Below the pieces are notes generated by a model. That model was not told where the DNA came from and ran no database searches. It saw only the letters and a program-made list of their open reading frames with translations. Made by a program: the position numbers and the translations under genes. A stretch of 64,000 bases of DNA from assembly GCF_014200605.1 (NCBI RefSeq), contig NZ_JACHCE010000005.1:372001-436000 (forward strand), given 5' to 3'. Position 1 is the stretch's first letter. Every line of letters starts with the position of its first letter. This DNA is from Pedobacter cryoconitis. GTDB taxonomy: Bacteria > Bacteroidota > Bacteroidia > Sphingobacteriales > Sphingobacteriaceae. This document shows positions 42,521 to 51,410 of the stretch, piece by piece.

Positions 42521-44272
42521 ATGAAGATAAAAACAAAACTCCGCCTCGGATTCGGATTCCTATTTGTGGTGGTACTCTTATTCGGTACAATTTCACTTTA
42601 CTACATGAACCAGATTTCGGTCAGTGCAAAAGTGATATTGAAGGATAACTATGAGACACTAAGTTACACCAGGGAAATGAGATTAATTCTTGATCAGAAT
42701 GACCTGCCTTTATCACCACAAAACAAGGCGAAATTCTTATCAAAGCTTGCCTTGGAGGGGAAAAACGTAACTGAAAAAGGAGAAGGAGAAGCTGTTGCCT
42801 CTCTGACTACTGCATTTCTTGAAATGACAGCCCCATCCTCTAATCCTGCGCAGCAAAAAGCGGCCTTATCCAGGGTCAGGGCCCAACTGATGCTCATTGA
42901 CCAGCTCAACATGGATGGAATTGTCAGAAAGAACGATGCGGCACAGAAATCAGTAGAAAAAGCCAGTTTATACCTTGTCACTACAGCTTGTCTTTGTTTC
43001 CTTGTTTTATTCTCATTTATAGTCAACTTCCCTGGATTTGTAGCCAATCCATTAAGAGAATTTTCTGAAGCAATTCAGGAAATCGGGCGTAAAAATTATA
43101 AGCAAAGACTTGAATTTGACGGAACAGATGAATTCTCGGAACTGGCCAAATCATTCAATGAAATGGTAGAGCAGTTAAATAAATGGGAGAACAGTAACCT
43201 TGCGAAAATTCAATCAGAAAAACTTCGTATCGAAGCTATTATTGAGCAGATGCAGGATGCAATTATAGGGCTCAATGAAAAGCAGGAAATCCTTTTTATG
43301 AATAAAGTAGCTGCTCAGCTCATGAATTTAGATGAAAAGAAAGTCAATGGTCTGAATGTTAAAGAGCTCATGAAGAAGAATGATCTGCTGGCCCGTATTA
43401 TGACTAATGAAAGAAATGATCAGCCGATCAAAATTTACGCAGATCAGAAAGAATCCTATTTCCAGTTACAGAAAAGAGAAATCATTGTCCCTGTATTTGA
43501 AGATCAGGAGTCGCCGATTTTACAAACCGGTAAAACAGCAGGAACAGTTTATATCTTAAATAATATTACCCAGTTCAAAGAACTCGATGAGGCTAAAACT
43601 AACTTCATTGCTACAGTTTCACATGAGCTTAAAACCCCGATATCTTCCATCAAAATGAGTTTAAAACTGATGGATGATGAAAGGATCGGATCGATGAATG
43701 AAGAGCAAAAACAATTAGTAGCCCATATAAAAGATGATTGCAGCCGCTTGTTAAAGATTACCAGTGAACTGCTCGATCTGGCACAGGTAGAAACAGGAAA
43801 TCTCCAGCTTAACTTTGTCAAAGCGGCCCCATTGGAAATTGTAAATTATGCATTGAATGCTGTCAGGTTTCAGGCAGAACAGAAAAATATCCAGCTTGAA
43901 CTGATCAGTAAAGAAAAGTTGCCGGTAGTTAATGCCGATGTAGAAAAAACAGCCTGGGTGCTCATTAACTTCCTGTCCAATGCTTTACGTTATAGCGCAG
44001 AGAAATCAAAAGTACAAATAGAGGTACAAGAGAAAAAAAGTGGAATAGAATTCTCTGTACGTGATTTTGGAAAAGGGATTGACGAACAGTATCAAAAACG
44101 TCTGTTTGACCGTTATTTCCAGGTACCTACAGATGGTAATAATAAATCGGGCTCTGGTCTGGGGCTGGCTATCTCTAAAGATTTTATAGAAGCCGAGAAT
44201 GGTAAAATATGGGTAGAAAGTGAAATAGGGGAAGGAAGCCGCTTTTGCTTCTTCCTTCCCGCTGCTGAATAA
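42521..44272 (+). CDS. HAMP-PAS sensor histidine kinase of the kdp locus
   Basis: A 583-residue membrane kinase starting at the ATG at 42521. TM1 is at about 8-30, a periplasmic four-helix sensor about 31-152, TM2 about 153-171, HAMP about 172-226, and a PAS-like domain (IIEQMQDAIIGLNEKQEILF) up to about 350. HisKA follows with the phospho-acceptor His near 368 (ATVSHELKTPISSIKMSLKL), then the ATPase domain with NFLSNALRYSAE, DFGKGI and GSGLGLAISKDFIEAENGKI. It is the likely partner of the kinase-less KdpD. The matching response regulator (KdpE) is not found in this window. Confidence 0.93.
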   Translation: MKIKTKLRLGFGFLFVVVLLFGTISLYYMNQISVSAKVILKDNYETLSYTREMRLILDQNDLPLSPQNKAKFLSKLALEGKNVTEKGEGEAVASLTTAFLEMTAPSSNPAQQKAALSRVRAQLMLIDQLNMDGIVRKNDAAQKSVEKASLYLVTTACLCFLVLFSFIVNFPGFVANPLREFSEAIQEIGRKNYKQRLEFDGTDEFSELAKSFNEMVEQLNKWENSNLAKIQSEKLRIEAIIEQMQDAIIGLNEKQEILFMNKVAAQLMNLDEKKVNGLNVKELMKKNDLLARIMTNERNDQPIKIYADQKESYFQLQKREIIVPVFEDQESPILQTGKTAGTVYILNNITQFKELDEAKTNFIATVSHELKTPISSIKMSLKLMDDERIGSMNEEQKQLVAHIKDDCSRLLKITSELLDLAQVETGNLQLNFVKAAPLEIVNYALNAVRFQAEQKNIQLELISKEKLPVVNADVEKTAWVLINFLSNALRYSAEKSKVQIEVQEKKSGIEFSVRDFGKGIDEQYQKRLFDRYFQVPTDGNNKSGSGLGLAISKDFIEAENGKIWVESEIGEGSRFCFFLPAAE

Positions 44273-44280
44273 TCTTTTGG

Positions 44281-45279
44281 TTAGGTGATCATGCTAAAGG
44301 CCAGCGCGGCAGCTAATTTGGCGGTGCGCTGGTCTTGATCAAAAACAGGGTTACATTCTGCAATATCCATACTGATTACTTTGCCGCTTGCAATCACCGA
44401 TTTCAGGCAGGCGAAGAAAAATGCATCAGGGATCAGTCCGCTAAAAGCTGCGGCGCTTACTCCGGGAGCAAATGAAGATGAAAATACGTCCATACAAATA
44501 GTCAGGTAGATATGTGTCGAGCCTGCGATAAACTCTTCGGTCTGAAGACGGATTTCCTCCTGTCTGGAAACCATAAACTGCTCTGCAGGAATATGTTTGA
44601 CATCTAATCCTGCTGCGGTATCAAAAAGATATTTCGTATTGCTGTTCAACTGAATCCCAACAGGCATATACCTGAAAGGTTTACCTGCCGATTTACAATC
44701 ATTAGCGATCTGGAAGAATCCTGTACCAGAATTTGTACCGTTCTCATTAGGTTCACGCAAATCAAAATGAGCGTCAAAATTAATGATACCAATATTTTTC
44801 TCATCGGCTGATGCATGATCCTGTACAAAATCATTTATCCCTGAATAATGGCCATAGGCCACTTCATGTCCACCGCCTATCACGAAAGGCTGGTAACCAT
44901 TGGCTAAAGCACAGGCAACAACCCGTGCCAGGGAACGCTGAGTACCTTCCATATCCTGACCCGGACAAATAACATCTCCTAAATCAAGAAAAACGGCATT
45001 TTCAGCGAAATGAACTGGTAAATTGCAGCAAGCTTTGCGGAAATGAGCCGGACCATCTTTAGCGCCAACCCTGCCACCATTACGTCTTACCCCTTCATCA
45101 CAGGAAAAGCCAATCAGCGCAATTCCTTTCTGGCCAGCTGATAATGCTGTTAAATTTTCTTTTTCCAGATCCACTAAAATAACCCGCTGATGCCAGCGTT
45201 GAACAGCAAGGTCTGTCCCGTCATTACGTCCGGTCCAGGTATCAATTGATGTTTTGCGATAAAATGAAGAATCGATCAT
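44281..45279 (-). CDS. hutG: Formimidoylglutamase
   Basis: A 332-residue ureohydrolase with the binuclear Mn site visible in VIGGGHEVAYGHYSG, GIINFDAHFDLREP and LTICMDVFSSSFAPG. It cleaves N-formimidoyl-glutamate to glutamate and formamide, the last step of the four-step hut pathway. It is the last gene of the operon, 6 bases after hutI, and ends 8 bases from the convergent kinase gene. Its role is secured by the neighbours; by sequence alone agmatinase or arginase would also be possible. Confidence 0.93.
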   Translation of the reverse strand: MIDSSFYRKTSIDTWTGRNDGTDLAVQRWHQRVILVDLEKENLTALSAGQKGIALIGFSCDEGVRRNGGRVGAKDGPAHFRKACCNLPVHFAENAVFLDLGDVICPGQDMEGTQRSLARVVACALANGYQPFVIGGGHEVAYGHYSGINDFVQDHASADEKNIGIINFDAHFDLREPNENGTNSGTGFFQIANDCKSAGKPFRYMPVGIQLNSNTKYLFDTAAGLDVKHIPAEQFMVSRQEEIRLQTEEFIAGSTHIYLTICMDVFSSSFAPGVSAAAFSGLIPDAFFFACLKSVIASGKVISMDIAECNPVFDQDQRTAKLAAALAFSMIT

Positions 45280-45285
45280 ATCTTT

Positions 45286-46515
45286 TTATATTCTTGTTCC
45301 GTTTTTCCAAACTATACCAGGTTTGATTTTTCCCTGATGATACAAAATCTCCCTGTAATCATGGCAGGGATAAGCCTGCATATCGGCCATCATGCCTTCA
45401 GCTAATCTGCCTCTGTCTTTAATATTTAAAGCTTTAGCGGCTCTGAAAGTCAGTCCTGCGAAAACTTCAGCAGTACTTAGTTTTTCGGCAGCACTCATCA
45501 CGGCAGCCTGCATCAACAGATCTCCCATAGGGGCAGATCCCGGATTCCAGTCACTGGCAATAGCCAGGCAAGCACCTGCATCCAGTAACTTTCTGGCAGG
45601 AGCATACTGCATACCTAAACCTAAAGATGCGCCAGGAAGAACAACAGCGACAGTTTCTGAACCTTTTAACAAGGCAGCCTCATAGGCTGTACCCGCTTCC
45701 AGATGATCTGCCGAAACAGCGCCCACTTCGATAGCTACTTCCAGTCCGCTGGTTGTAAACTGATCGGCATGAACAGTAATTTCAAAGCCCATAGCTTTAG
45801 CAGCCAGTAAATAAGGAACAGCAGCAGTCCTGTCAAAAGCACTTTCTTCAATAAAAATGTCAACACGACCGGCCAGATTTTCTGCCTTAACCAACGGAAG
45901 TAAATCGGTCACTATATGATTCAGATACTCAGTTTGTGAACCGTTAAAATCCTTTGGTAAAAGATGTGCTGCTAAACAGGTCGGTACAAGATCGGCTTTG
46001 GTGGTTAAGGAAACTGTTTTTATCGCTCTCAGCATTTTCAGCTCATTAGCTATATCCAGTCCGTAACCACTTTTGATTTCTATGGTCGTAATCCCATCTG
46101 CCAGATGCCGCTGCACCCTTTGTTCCAGTAAACTGACCAATATGGATTCCTCTGCTGCGCGGGTTTGCGTCACAGAATCCCATATTCCGCCACCACTTTT
46201 AGCAATCTCCAGGTAAGTTTTTCCCTGGATACGAAGACTATAGTCTTTTGCCCTGCTTCCTGCGAAGCAGATATGTGTATGGCAATCAATAAAACCGGGA
46301 AGTAATACCTGTTCCCCTTCAACCTCTTCAATTTCAAGCCCCGGATTTGCGTTATACAAAGCATCAAAATCACCGGTTTCCCGGATAACCCCATCTTCAA
46401 CGATTACCCCGCCGTTGCGGATAACCTGTAGCTGGCTATCATCTATAGCACCATTCAGCGCTAAAGATGACAAAGTCACGATCTCGCTGAATGGTCCGAT
46501 TAATTTTTTCATCAT
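45286..46515 (-). CDS. hutI: Imidazolonepropionase
   Basis: A 409-residue amidohydrolase. Metal-site motifs: GFIDCHTHICFAGSRAKDYS, the His in AAHLLPKDF, VHADQF and IASDWNPGSAPMGDLLMQAA. It opens the imidazolone ring to give formimidoylglutamate. The ATG overlaps the last base of the hutU stop codon (TAATG), so translation is probably coupled. A second ATG follows directly. Confidence 0.96.
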   Translation of the reverse strand: MMKKLIGPFSEIVTLSSLALNGAIDDSQLQVIRNGGVIVEDGVIRETGDFDALYNANPGLEIEEVEGEQVLLPGFIDCHTHICFAGSRAKDYSLRIQGKTYLEIAKSGGGIWDSVTQTRAAEESILVSLLEQRVQRHLADGITTIEIKSGYGLDIANELKMLRAIKTVSLTTKADLVPTCLAAHLLPKDFNGSQTEYLNHIVTDLLPLVKAENLAGRVDIFIEESAFDRTAAVPYLLAAKAMGFEITVHADQFTTSGLEVAIEVGAVSADHLEAGTAYEAALLKGSETVAVVLPGASLGLGMQYAPARKLLDAGACLAIASDWNPGSAPMGDLLMQAAVMSAAEKLSTAEVFAGLTFRAAKALNIKDRGRLAEGMMADMQAYPCHDYREILYHQGKIKPGIVWKNGTRI

Positions 46516-48188
46516 TATCCTATTTTTAAACCGAATTTTTCAGCCCATATTTCTGCCTGCTCATATCCTGCATCAGCATGACGGAATATACCCATAGCAG
46601 GGTCATTGTACAATACACGGCTAATGCAGCTTGCAGCGCGCTCAGTTCCGTCTGCCAGTACCACCATACCCGCATGCTGCGAATAACCCATTCCTACGCC
46701 ACCTCCATGATGGAAAGAAACCCAGGTAGCCCCACCCGAAGTGTTTGCCATCAGGTTCAGTAATGGCCAGTCAGAAACTGCATCAGAGCCATCTTTCATC
46801 GCTTCGGTTTCGCGGTTAGGAGAAGCTACAGAACCACAATCCAGGTGATCACGGCCAATAACAATCGGGCCTTTTACTTTACCGCTGGCTACCAGTTCAT
46901 TGAAAATCAAACCAGCTTTTTCGCGTTCGCCCATTCCTAACCAGCAAATACGTGCAGGTAAGCCCTGGAAACTGATCTTATCCTGTGCTTTTTGCAGCCA
47001 GTTAATTAAATGCGTGTTTTCTGGAAATGCTTCCATCAAAGCACGGTCGGTTACATAAATATCTTCAGGATCGCCTGATAAAGCTACCCACCTGAAAGGA
47101 CCTTTACCTTCACAGAATAAGGGCCTGATATAAGCAGGTGTAAAACCAGGGAAGTTGAAAGCATCCTGCTCTCCGCCTTGTTTTGCAAATTCTCTTAAGT
47201 TATTTCCATAATCAAAAGTAACCGCACCCAGTTTCTGCAATTCAAGCATGAAACCTACGTGACGCGCCATACTTTTCAGTGATAATGCTTTGTATTTTTC
47301 AGGGTCACTTTTTCTTAAGGCAAGCGCCTCAGGTAAAGACAGACCATTGGGAACATAACCATTCAAAGGATCATGGGCAGAAGTCTGGTCGGTCAGGATA
47401 TCAGGAATTACACCATCGGCAGTTAAACGTTCCAGTAAATCTCCTGCATCCATAACTATACCAATAGAAATAGCTTCTCCGGTAGTTTTAGCCTCGTTAA
47501 CCCATTTGATTGCTTCTTCATAAGAATGCGTTATGCGGTCAATATATTGCGTGTCTACTCTTTTTTGAATTCTTGTCTCATCTACATCGGCCCCTAAAAA
47601 GATGGCACCAGCCATAGTTGCAGCCAGTGGTTGTGCACCACCCATACCGCCAATACCAGCACTTACAATCAGTTTACCAGTTAAGTTATGGTCAAAATGC
47701 TGACGGCCGCATTCTACAAAAGTTTCGTAGGTACCTTGTAAAATACCCTGCGTACCGATATAAATCCAGCTTCCCGCTGTCATCTGGCCATACATCATTA
47801 ATCCTTTACTGCGCAATTCATTGAAATGTTCCCAGTTTGCCCATGCAGGTACGAGGTTACTGTTAGCAATCAACACGCGTGGCGCCTGAGGATGACTTCT
47901 GATCATACCTACAGGTTTACCTGATTGTACTAACAAAGAGTGATGTTCATCCAGTTCTAACAGGATTTCAATGATTTTACGTAAAGATTCCGGATTACGT
48001 GCAGCCTGGCCGATACCACCATAAACAACCAGTTCTTCTGGGTTTTCTGCTACTTCACCATCCAGATTGTTCAAAAGCATACGCAATACAGATTCTGTTT
48101 GCCAGCTTTTAGCATGCAATTGCATACCTCTTGGTGCTTTATAAAATGGATGTTTGGCGTAGGTATTAATAAATTCTGAAGTCGTCAT
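46515..48188 (-). CDS. hutU: Urocanate hydratase
   Basis: A 557-residue NAD+-dependent hydratase, starting at the ATG at 48188 (MTTSEFINTYAKHPFYKAPR). Marks include GIGQAARNPESLRK, GKLIVSAGIGGMGGAQPLAA, GRDHLDCGSVASPNRETEAM and the C-terminal HHGGGVGMGYSQHAG. It converts urocanate to imidazolone-propionate. The start overlaps the 3' end of hutH by 23 bases. An in-frame upstream ATG at 48227 would add residues that are not part of the family. Confidence 0.96.
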   Translation of the reverse strand: MTTSEFINTYAKHPFYKAPRGMQLHAKSWQTESVLRMLLNNLDGEVAENPEELVVYGGIGQAARNPESLRKIIEILLELDEHHSLLVQSGKPVGMIRSHPQAPRVLIANSNLVPAWANWEHFNELRSKGLMMYGQMTAGSWIYIGTQGILQGTYETFVECGRQHFDHNLTGKLIVSAGIGGMGGAQPLAATMAGAIFLGADVDETRIQKRVDTQYIDRITHSYEEAIKWVNEAKTTGEAISIGIVMDAGDLLERLTADGVIPDILTDQTSAHDPLNGYVPNGLSLPEALALRKSDPEKYKALSLKSMARHVGFMLELQKLGAVTFDYGNNLREFAKQGGEQDAFNFPGFTPAYIRPLFCEGKGPFRWVALSGDPEDIYVTDRALMEAFPENTHLINWLQKAQDKISFQGLPARICWLGMGEREKAGLIFNELVASGKVKGPIVIGRDHLDCGSVASPNRETEAMKDGSDAVSDWPLLNLMANTSGGATWVSFHHGGGVGMGYSQHAGMVVLADGTERAASCISRVLYNDPAMGIFRHADAGYEQAEIWAEKFGLKIG

Positions 48189-49728
48189 CGCTGAATAGGT
48201 TAATATGGTTAGAAATAGCAGTTTCATTAGCGGTTTGCAATAATGAACCGTTTGTTATCAATTGATGTAACTGATTAATATCGTCTGCAAACAGGCGATC
48301 TTCTTTAATATAGGGTATGTGTTTTCTGATTAAATCGTGGCAGGCTTCAATAACCGGAGTTGATTTCAAAGGACGTCTGAATTCTATAGCCTGCGAAGCG
48401 TATAAAAGTTCAATAGCCTGGATAAATTCAAGGTTATCAATAACCATATGTAATTTTCTGCCGCTGATAGAGCCCATGGAAACATGGTCTTCCTGTCCTA
48501 AAGAAGTAGGTACACTATCTGCACTTGCCGGAAAGCATAAAGTTTTGTTCTCTGTTACCAATGCAGCTGTGGTGTACTGCGGGATCATTAAACCAGAGTT
48601 TAATCCTGCATCAGCAATTAAAAGTTTGGGCAAATCATATTTACCTTCATTCATCAGGTAACAGCGGCGATCAGCAATATTTCCTAATTCTGCGGCTGCA
48701 ACAGTTGCATAATCAAGAACCATGGCTAAAGGCTGGCCGTGGAAATTTCCGCCGCTGATCGTATCTTCGGCACTGAAAATAACCGGATTATCTGTAACCG
48801 AATTCAGTTCTATTTCAGTTAATTCTTTGAGATGTAACCAGGCATTACGCGAAGCACCATGTACCTGCGGCATACAACGGATAGAATAAGGGTCCTGTAC
48901 ACGACTGCAATTGATATGTGAAGTACCTATTTCTGATCCTTCCAGGATAGCCGATAAACGGTGAGCAACCAGTTTAGTACCTTTATAAGGTCTTAAATTG
49001 TGTAAACGTTCATCGAATGGACGCGTAGAACCTGTCAATCCTTCCAATGACATTGCCCCGCTTAAATCTGCCAGATCCAATGCGTCATTTAAACGCTGAA
49101 CCGCCTTAACAGCGAAAGCAAGAATAAATTGAGTACCGTTTATCAATGCTAATCCTTCTTTTGGCCCCAGAACAATAGGTTCCAGCTGATATTGCTCCAG
49201 CATTTTTGCAGCAGAAACTTTCTCTCCATTGATAAACACTTCACCTAAACCAATTAAAGGAAGGAATAAGTGAGATAGGGGAGCAAGGTCACCAGAAGCA
49301 CCTACAGAGCCTTTTTCGGGCACAAAAGGAATGATGTCATTGTCAATATGCCAGATAATACGATCCAGGGTTTGTGGTGCGATACCAGAAAAGCCTTTTG
49401 CCAGGGCCTGTACCTTGGTAATCATCATAATTTTGGCGATTTCCAAAGGGATAGGTTTACCTACGCCAACACTGTGGCTTTTAAGGATGTTACTTTGCAA
49501 AAGAGAAGTGTCTTTCTCAGAAATATGCGTGTCACATAAAGGGCCGAATCCTGTGTTTACACCGTAAACAGGTTTCTGGCTGCGAACAATTTTCTGCACT
49601 TCTTCCCAGGAGGATTGAATATTTGCTGCTGCTTCAGGACTAATCTGACCTTTTGTTTTGCCTGCTGCAATGGCAAGACAGATTCCACTGGTCAGGTGGT
49701 CAGTTCCATAAAAAAAATCGTTATGCAT
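48166..49728 (-). CDS. hutH: Histidine ammonia-lyase
   Basis: A 520-residue lyase with the Ala-Ser-Gly triad that forms the MIO cofactor in GSVGASGDLAPLSHL, plus YGVNTGFGPLCDTHI, NGTQFILAFAVKAVQ and GNFHGQPLAMVLDYA. It deaminates histidine to urocanate, the first step of the pathway. The start is the ATG at 49728; a longer frame to 49779 overlaps the regulator gene. The start lies inside the end of marR (ATGCATAA), an 8-base overlap that suggests coupled translation. Confidence 0.96.
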   Translation of the reverse strand: MHNDFFYGTDHLTSGICLAIAAGKTKGQISPEAAANIQSSWEEVQKIVRSQKPVYGVNTGFGPLCDTHISEKDTSLLQSNILKSHSVGVGKPIPLEIAKIMMITKVQALAKGFSGIAPQTLDRIIWHIDNDIIPFVPEKGSVGASGDLAPLSHLFLPLIGLGEVFINGEKVSAAKMLEQYQLEPIVLGPKEGLALINGTQFILAFAVKAVQRLNDALDLADLSGAMSLEGLTGSTRPFDERLHNLRPYKGTKLVAHRLSAILEGSEIGTSHINCSRVQDPYSIRCMPQVHGASRNAWLHLKELTEIELNSVTDNPVIFSAEDTISGGNFHGQPLAMVLDYATVAAAELGNIADRRCYLMNEGKYDLPKLLIADAGLNSGLMIPQYTTAALVTENKTLCFPASADSVPTSLGQEDHVSMGSISGRKLHMVIDNLEFIQAIELLYASQAIEFRRPLKSTPVIEACHDLIRKHIPYIKEDRLFADDINQLHQLITNGSLLQTANETAISNHINLFSDDDFRIY

Positions 49729-50218
49729 TTGATTGGGATTTAACGGGATGATGTATTTCGTTTTGAATATTCTTGACAATATCTACTGATTTGAAGGCAG
49801 TTTCGAGTTTAGTCAGTGTATCTAATATGGCGCTGCTGCCGGCTACTTCTTCCATGGTTGCTGTAATGGCATCCCAAACCGGAAGGATACGCGCTAAAAG
49901 AGTTTTACCTTCTTCACTCAATGTGACTAATTGTTTGCGTGCATCATCAGGACTGGTGGTGCTGATCACTAAACCTTTGTTTTTAAGATTGGTAACCAAC
50001 TGGCTTGCTGCAGGATGAGAAACTTCGATCTGCTCGCATAATTCCTGAATGGTCAGGGTCTTGTTTTCAGAGAGTAAATAAAATACGGGAAACCAGGTGG
50101 TCTCAAATACAATGCCTTCTGCTTTGTATGATTTATTAATTTCTGAAAGAAAAAGTTCACTCAACCGTTTTAACCGGCTGCCTAAAACTAAGTACCCTAA
50201 TGACTGATAGTAATTCAT
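49721..50218 (-). CDS. MarR-family regulator of the hut operon
   Basis: A 165-residue regulator with a MarR winged helix: KTLTIQELCEQIEVSHPAAS, QLVTNLKNKGLVISTTSPDD, ARKQLVTLSEEGK. It is the first gene of the hut operon and overlaps hutH by 8 bases, so it very likely controls histidine catabolism. The usual proteobacterial and Bacillus hut regulators are HutC (GntR type) and HutP, so MarR here is a different solution. A palindromic site sits directly in front of its start. Inducer (histidine or urocanate) is inferred, not shown. Confidence 0.9.
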   Translation of the reverse strand: MNYYQSLGYLVLGSRLKRLSELFLSEINKSYKAEGIVFETTWFPVFYLLSENKTLTIQELCEQIEVSHPAASQLVTNLKNKGLVISTTSPDDARKQLVTLSEEGKTLLARILPVWDAITATMEEVAGSSAILDTLTKLETAFKSVDIVKNIQNEIHHPVKSQSNA

Positions 50219-50225
50219 AGCTAAA

Positions 50226-50258
50226 TATATAAGTAATTATATAAGTACTTATATAATT
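50226..50258. promoter_or_regulatory. Palindromic operator in front of marR-hut
   Basis: Three half-sites TATATAAGTA occur: two in direct order (50226-50235, 50238-50247) and one inverted (50246-50255). The last two form a perfect 24-bp palindrome at 50235-50258. It begins 8 bases from the marR start codon, the right size and place for a MarR autorepressor site. Confidence 0.65.
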
Positions 50259-50366
50259 TGTGTAAAATAATATTTACCCGGATGTCTTTTACTCCTTTAG
50301 CTTTCCAGGTATTTTCAGTAATGTATATACTGCAGGCTAATTTCAGTATAAGACAGGTCGTATTGT

Positions 50367-50429
50367 GCTCGTAGTTGAAAGGGGGTTGGAAGGGTACAGG
50401 ACCCTTCCAACCCCCTTTCAACTACGAGC
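50367..50429. repeat. 63-bp perfect hairpin (29-bp stem, 5-nt loop)
   Basis: The left arm 50367-50395 (begins GCTCGTAGTTGAAAG, ends GGAAGGGT) and the right arm 50401-50429 are perfectly complementary around the loop ACAGG. No T-run follows on either side, so it is not a standard terminator. The stem is much more G+C-rich than its surroundings. No second copy was seen in this window. Confidence 0.85.
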
Positions 50430-50627
50430 TATTATAGACGTTAACCTTTCTTTGTCTTTGGCTTATGGCTTTTATGATTATAGCTGAGCGTCTGAGTGCC
50501 GGTTTCATGATACATAAGGTTTATCCATGTATTATTTAAAAACGAAGGCAGGCACCAGCAGCTACAAATTTCCTCCAATATTCAATTGTTTCTTTGCTGA
50601 GTACTATCAATTTAAAGAAATTATTGA

Positions 50628-51410
50628 ATGAGATTTTTTAGCCTTATATTCATGTTATGTTTACCAGGGATGATTTTCGCTCAGCAAACAGATACATCTA
50701 AAAGAGATTCAAGCCAGAGCGTCCTGAAGGTGCCGGTGATGAAGAGACGCGGACTAAATCCACCTCAGGTAAAATCATTTATCGTTCCGGCAGTTTTAAT
50801 TAGTTATGGGCTGCTTTCTTTAGGAAATAATGCCGTTCGAAGACTGGATTTTAGTACCAAAGCTGAGTTACAGGAAGATCATCCGGCATTTGCTGTACAT
50901 GCTGATAACTTTCTTCAGTTTGCTCCGGGAGTTGCTTTTTATGCGCTAAATCTGGCTGGTGTGAAAAGTAAACATGGAATTGTTGATGGAACAGCACTTT
51001 ATGTGTTATCGGAGGCTATTATGGGTGTTTCTACTTTTTCTGTCAAACATATTGTTGGCCGCGAGCGTCCTAATGGCTCTGATAATTATTCATTTCCTTC
51101 AGGACATACAGCGAATGCATTTGCGGCTGCCGAATTTTTAAATCAGGAGTACAGAGATGTTTCTCCGTGGATTGGTTATGCGGGTTATACAGTAGCAACA
51201 GCAACAGGGGTTTTAAGAATGTATAACAATAAACATTGGCTCAGTGATGTGGTGGCTGGTGCCGGCTTTGGTATTGCTTCTACGAAACTGGCTTATTTGA
51301 TTTATCCGCATCTTAAAAAATTAGTGATGGGTAAGCAAACCATGAAATATTCATTAGTACCTATGTATCAGCAAAAAGCGGCGGGGCTTGCATTCAGTGG
51401 AACATTTTAA
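50628..51410 (+). CDS. PAP2-family membrane or envelope phosphatase
   Basis: A 260-residue protein with a signal peptide (LIFMLCLPGMIFAQ). The three phosphatase motifs are complete: KHIVGRERPNG, FPSGHTANAFAAA and MYNNKHWLSDVVAGA (catalytic His, Asp). Hydrophobic segments lie between. Such enzymes dephosphorylate phosphatidic acid, undecaprenyl pyrophosphate or lipid A. Which substrate is used here is not readable. Its end overlaps the start of the TolC-like gene, so it belongs to the efflux operon. Confidence 0.9.
   Translation: MRFFSLIFMLCLPGMIFAQQTDTSKRDSSQSVLKVPVMKRRGLNPPQVKSFIVPAVLISYGLLSLGNNAVRRLDFSTKAELQEDHPAFAVHADNFLQFAPGVAFYALNLAGVKSKHGIVDGTALYVLSEAIMGVSTFSVKHIVGRERPNGSDNYSFPSGHTANAFAAAEFLNQEYRDVSPWIGYAGYTVATATGVLRMYNNKHWLSDVVAGAGFGIASTKLAYLIYPHLKKLVMGKQTMKYSLVPMYQQKAAGLAFSGTF

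Larger units (their letters stand above)
50219..50627. other. Divergent intergenic region with operator and long hairpin
   Basis: 409 bases between marR-hut (minus) and the PAP2 operon (plus). It carries the MarR-type palindrome at 50226-50258 and a 63-bp hairpin at 50367-50429. No ORF or RNA gene was recognised. A near-match to the -7 element (TTTCTTTG) lies about 40 bases before the PAP2 gene. Confidence 0.5.

Noticed and set aside
42521..44272. The histidine kinase as a full KdpD.
   Set aside because: It has HAMP and PAS domains and a periplasmic sensor but no KdpD or USP domain.
44200..44280. Hairpin near the end of the histidine kinase gene (GGAAGGAAGC...GCTTCTTCC) as a terminator.
   Set aside because: It lies inside coding sequence and has a bulge; the two convergent genes leave only 8 bases, so a terminator may overlap coding DNA, but support is weak.
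48188..48227. Longer N-terminus of urocanate hydratase.
   Set aside because: The added residues (MKLLFLTILTYSA) mimic a signal peptide but belong to the overlapping end of hutH; HutU is cytoplasmic and starts at MTTSEF.
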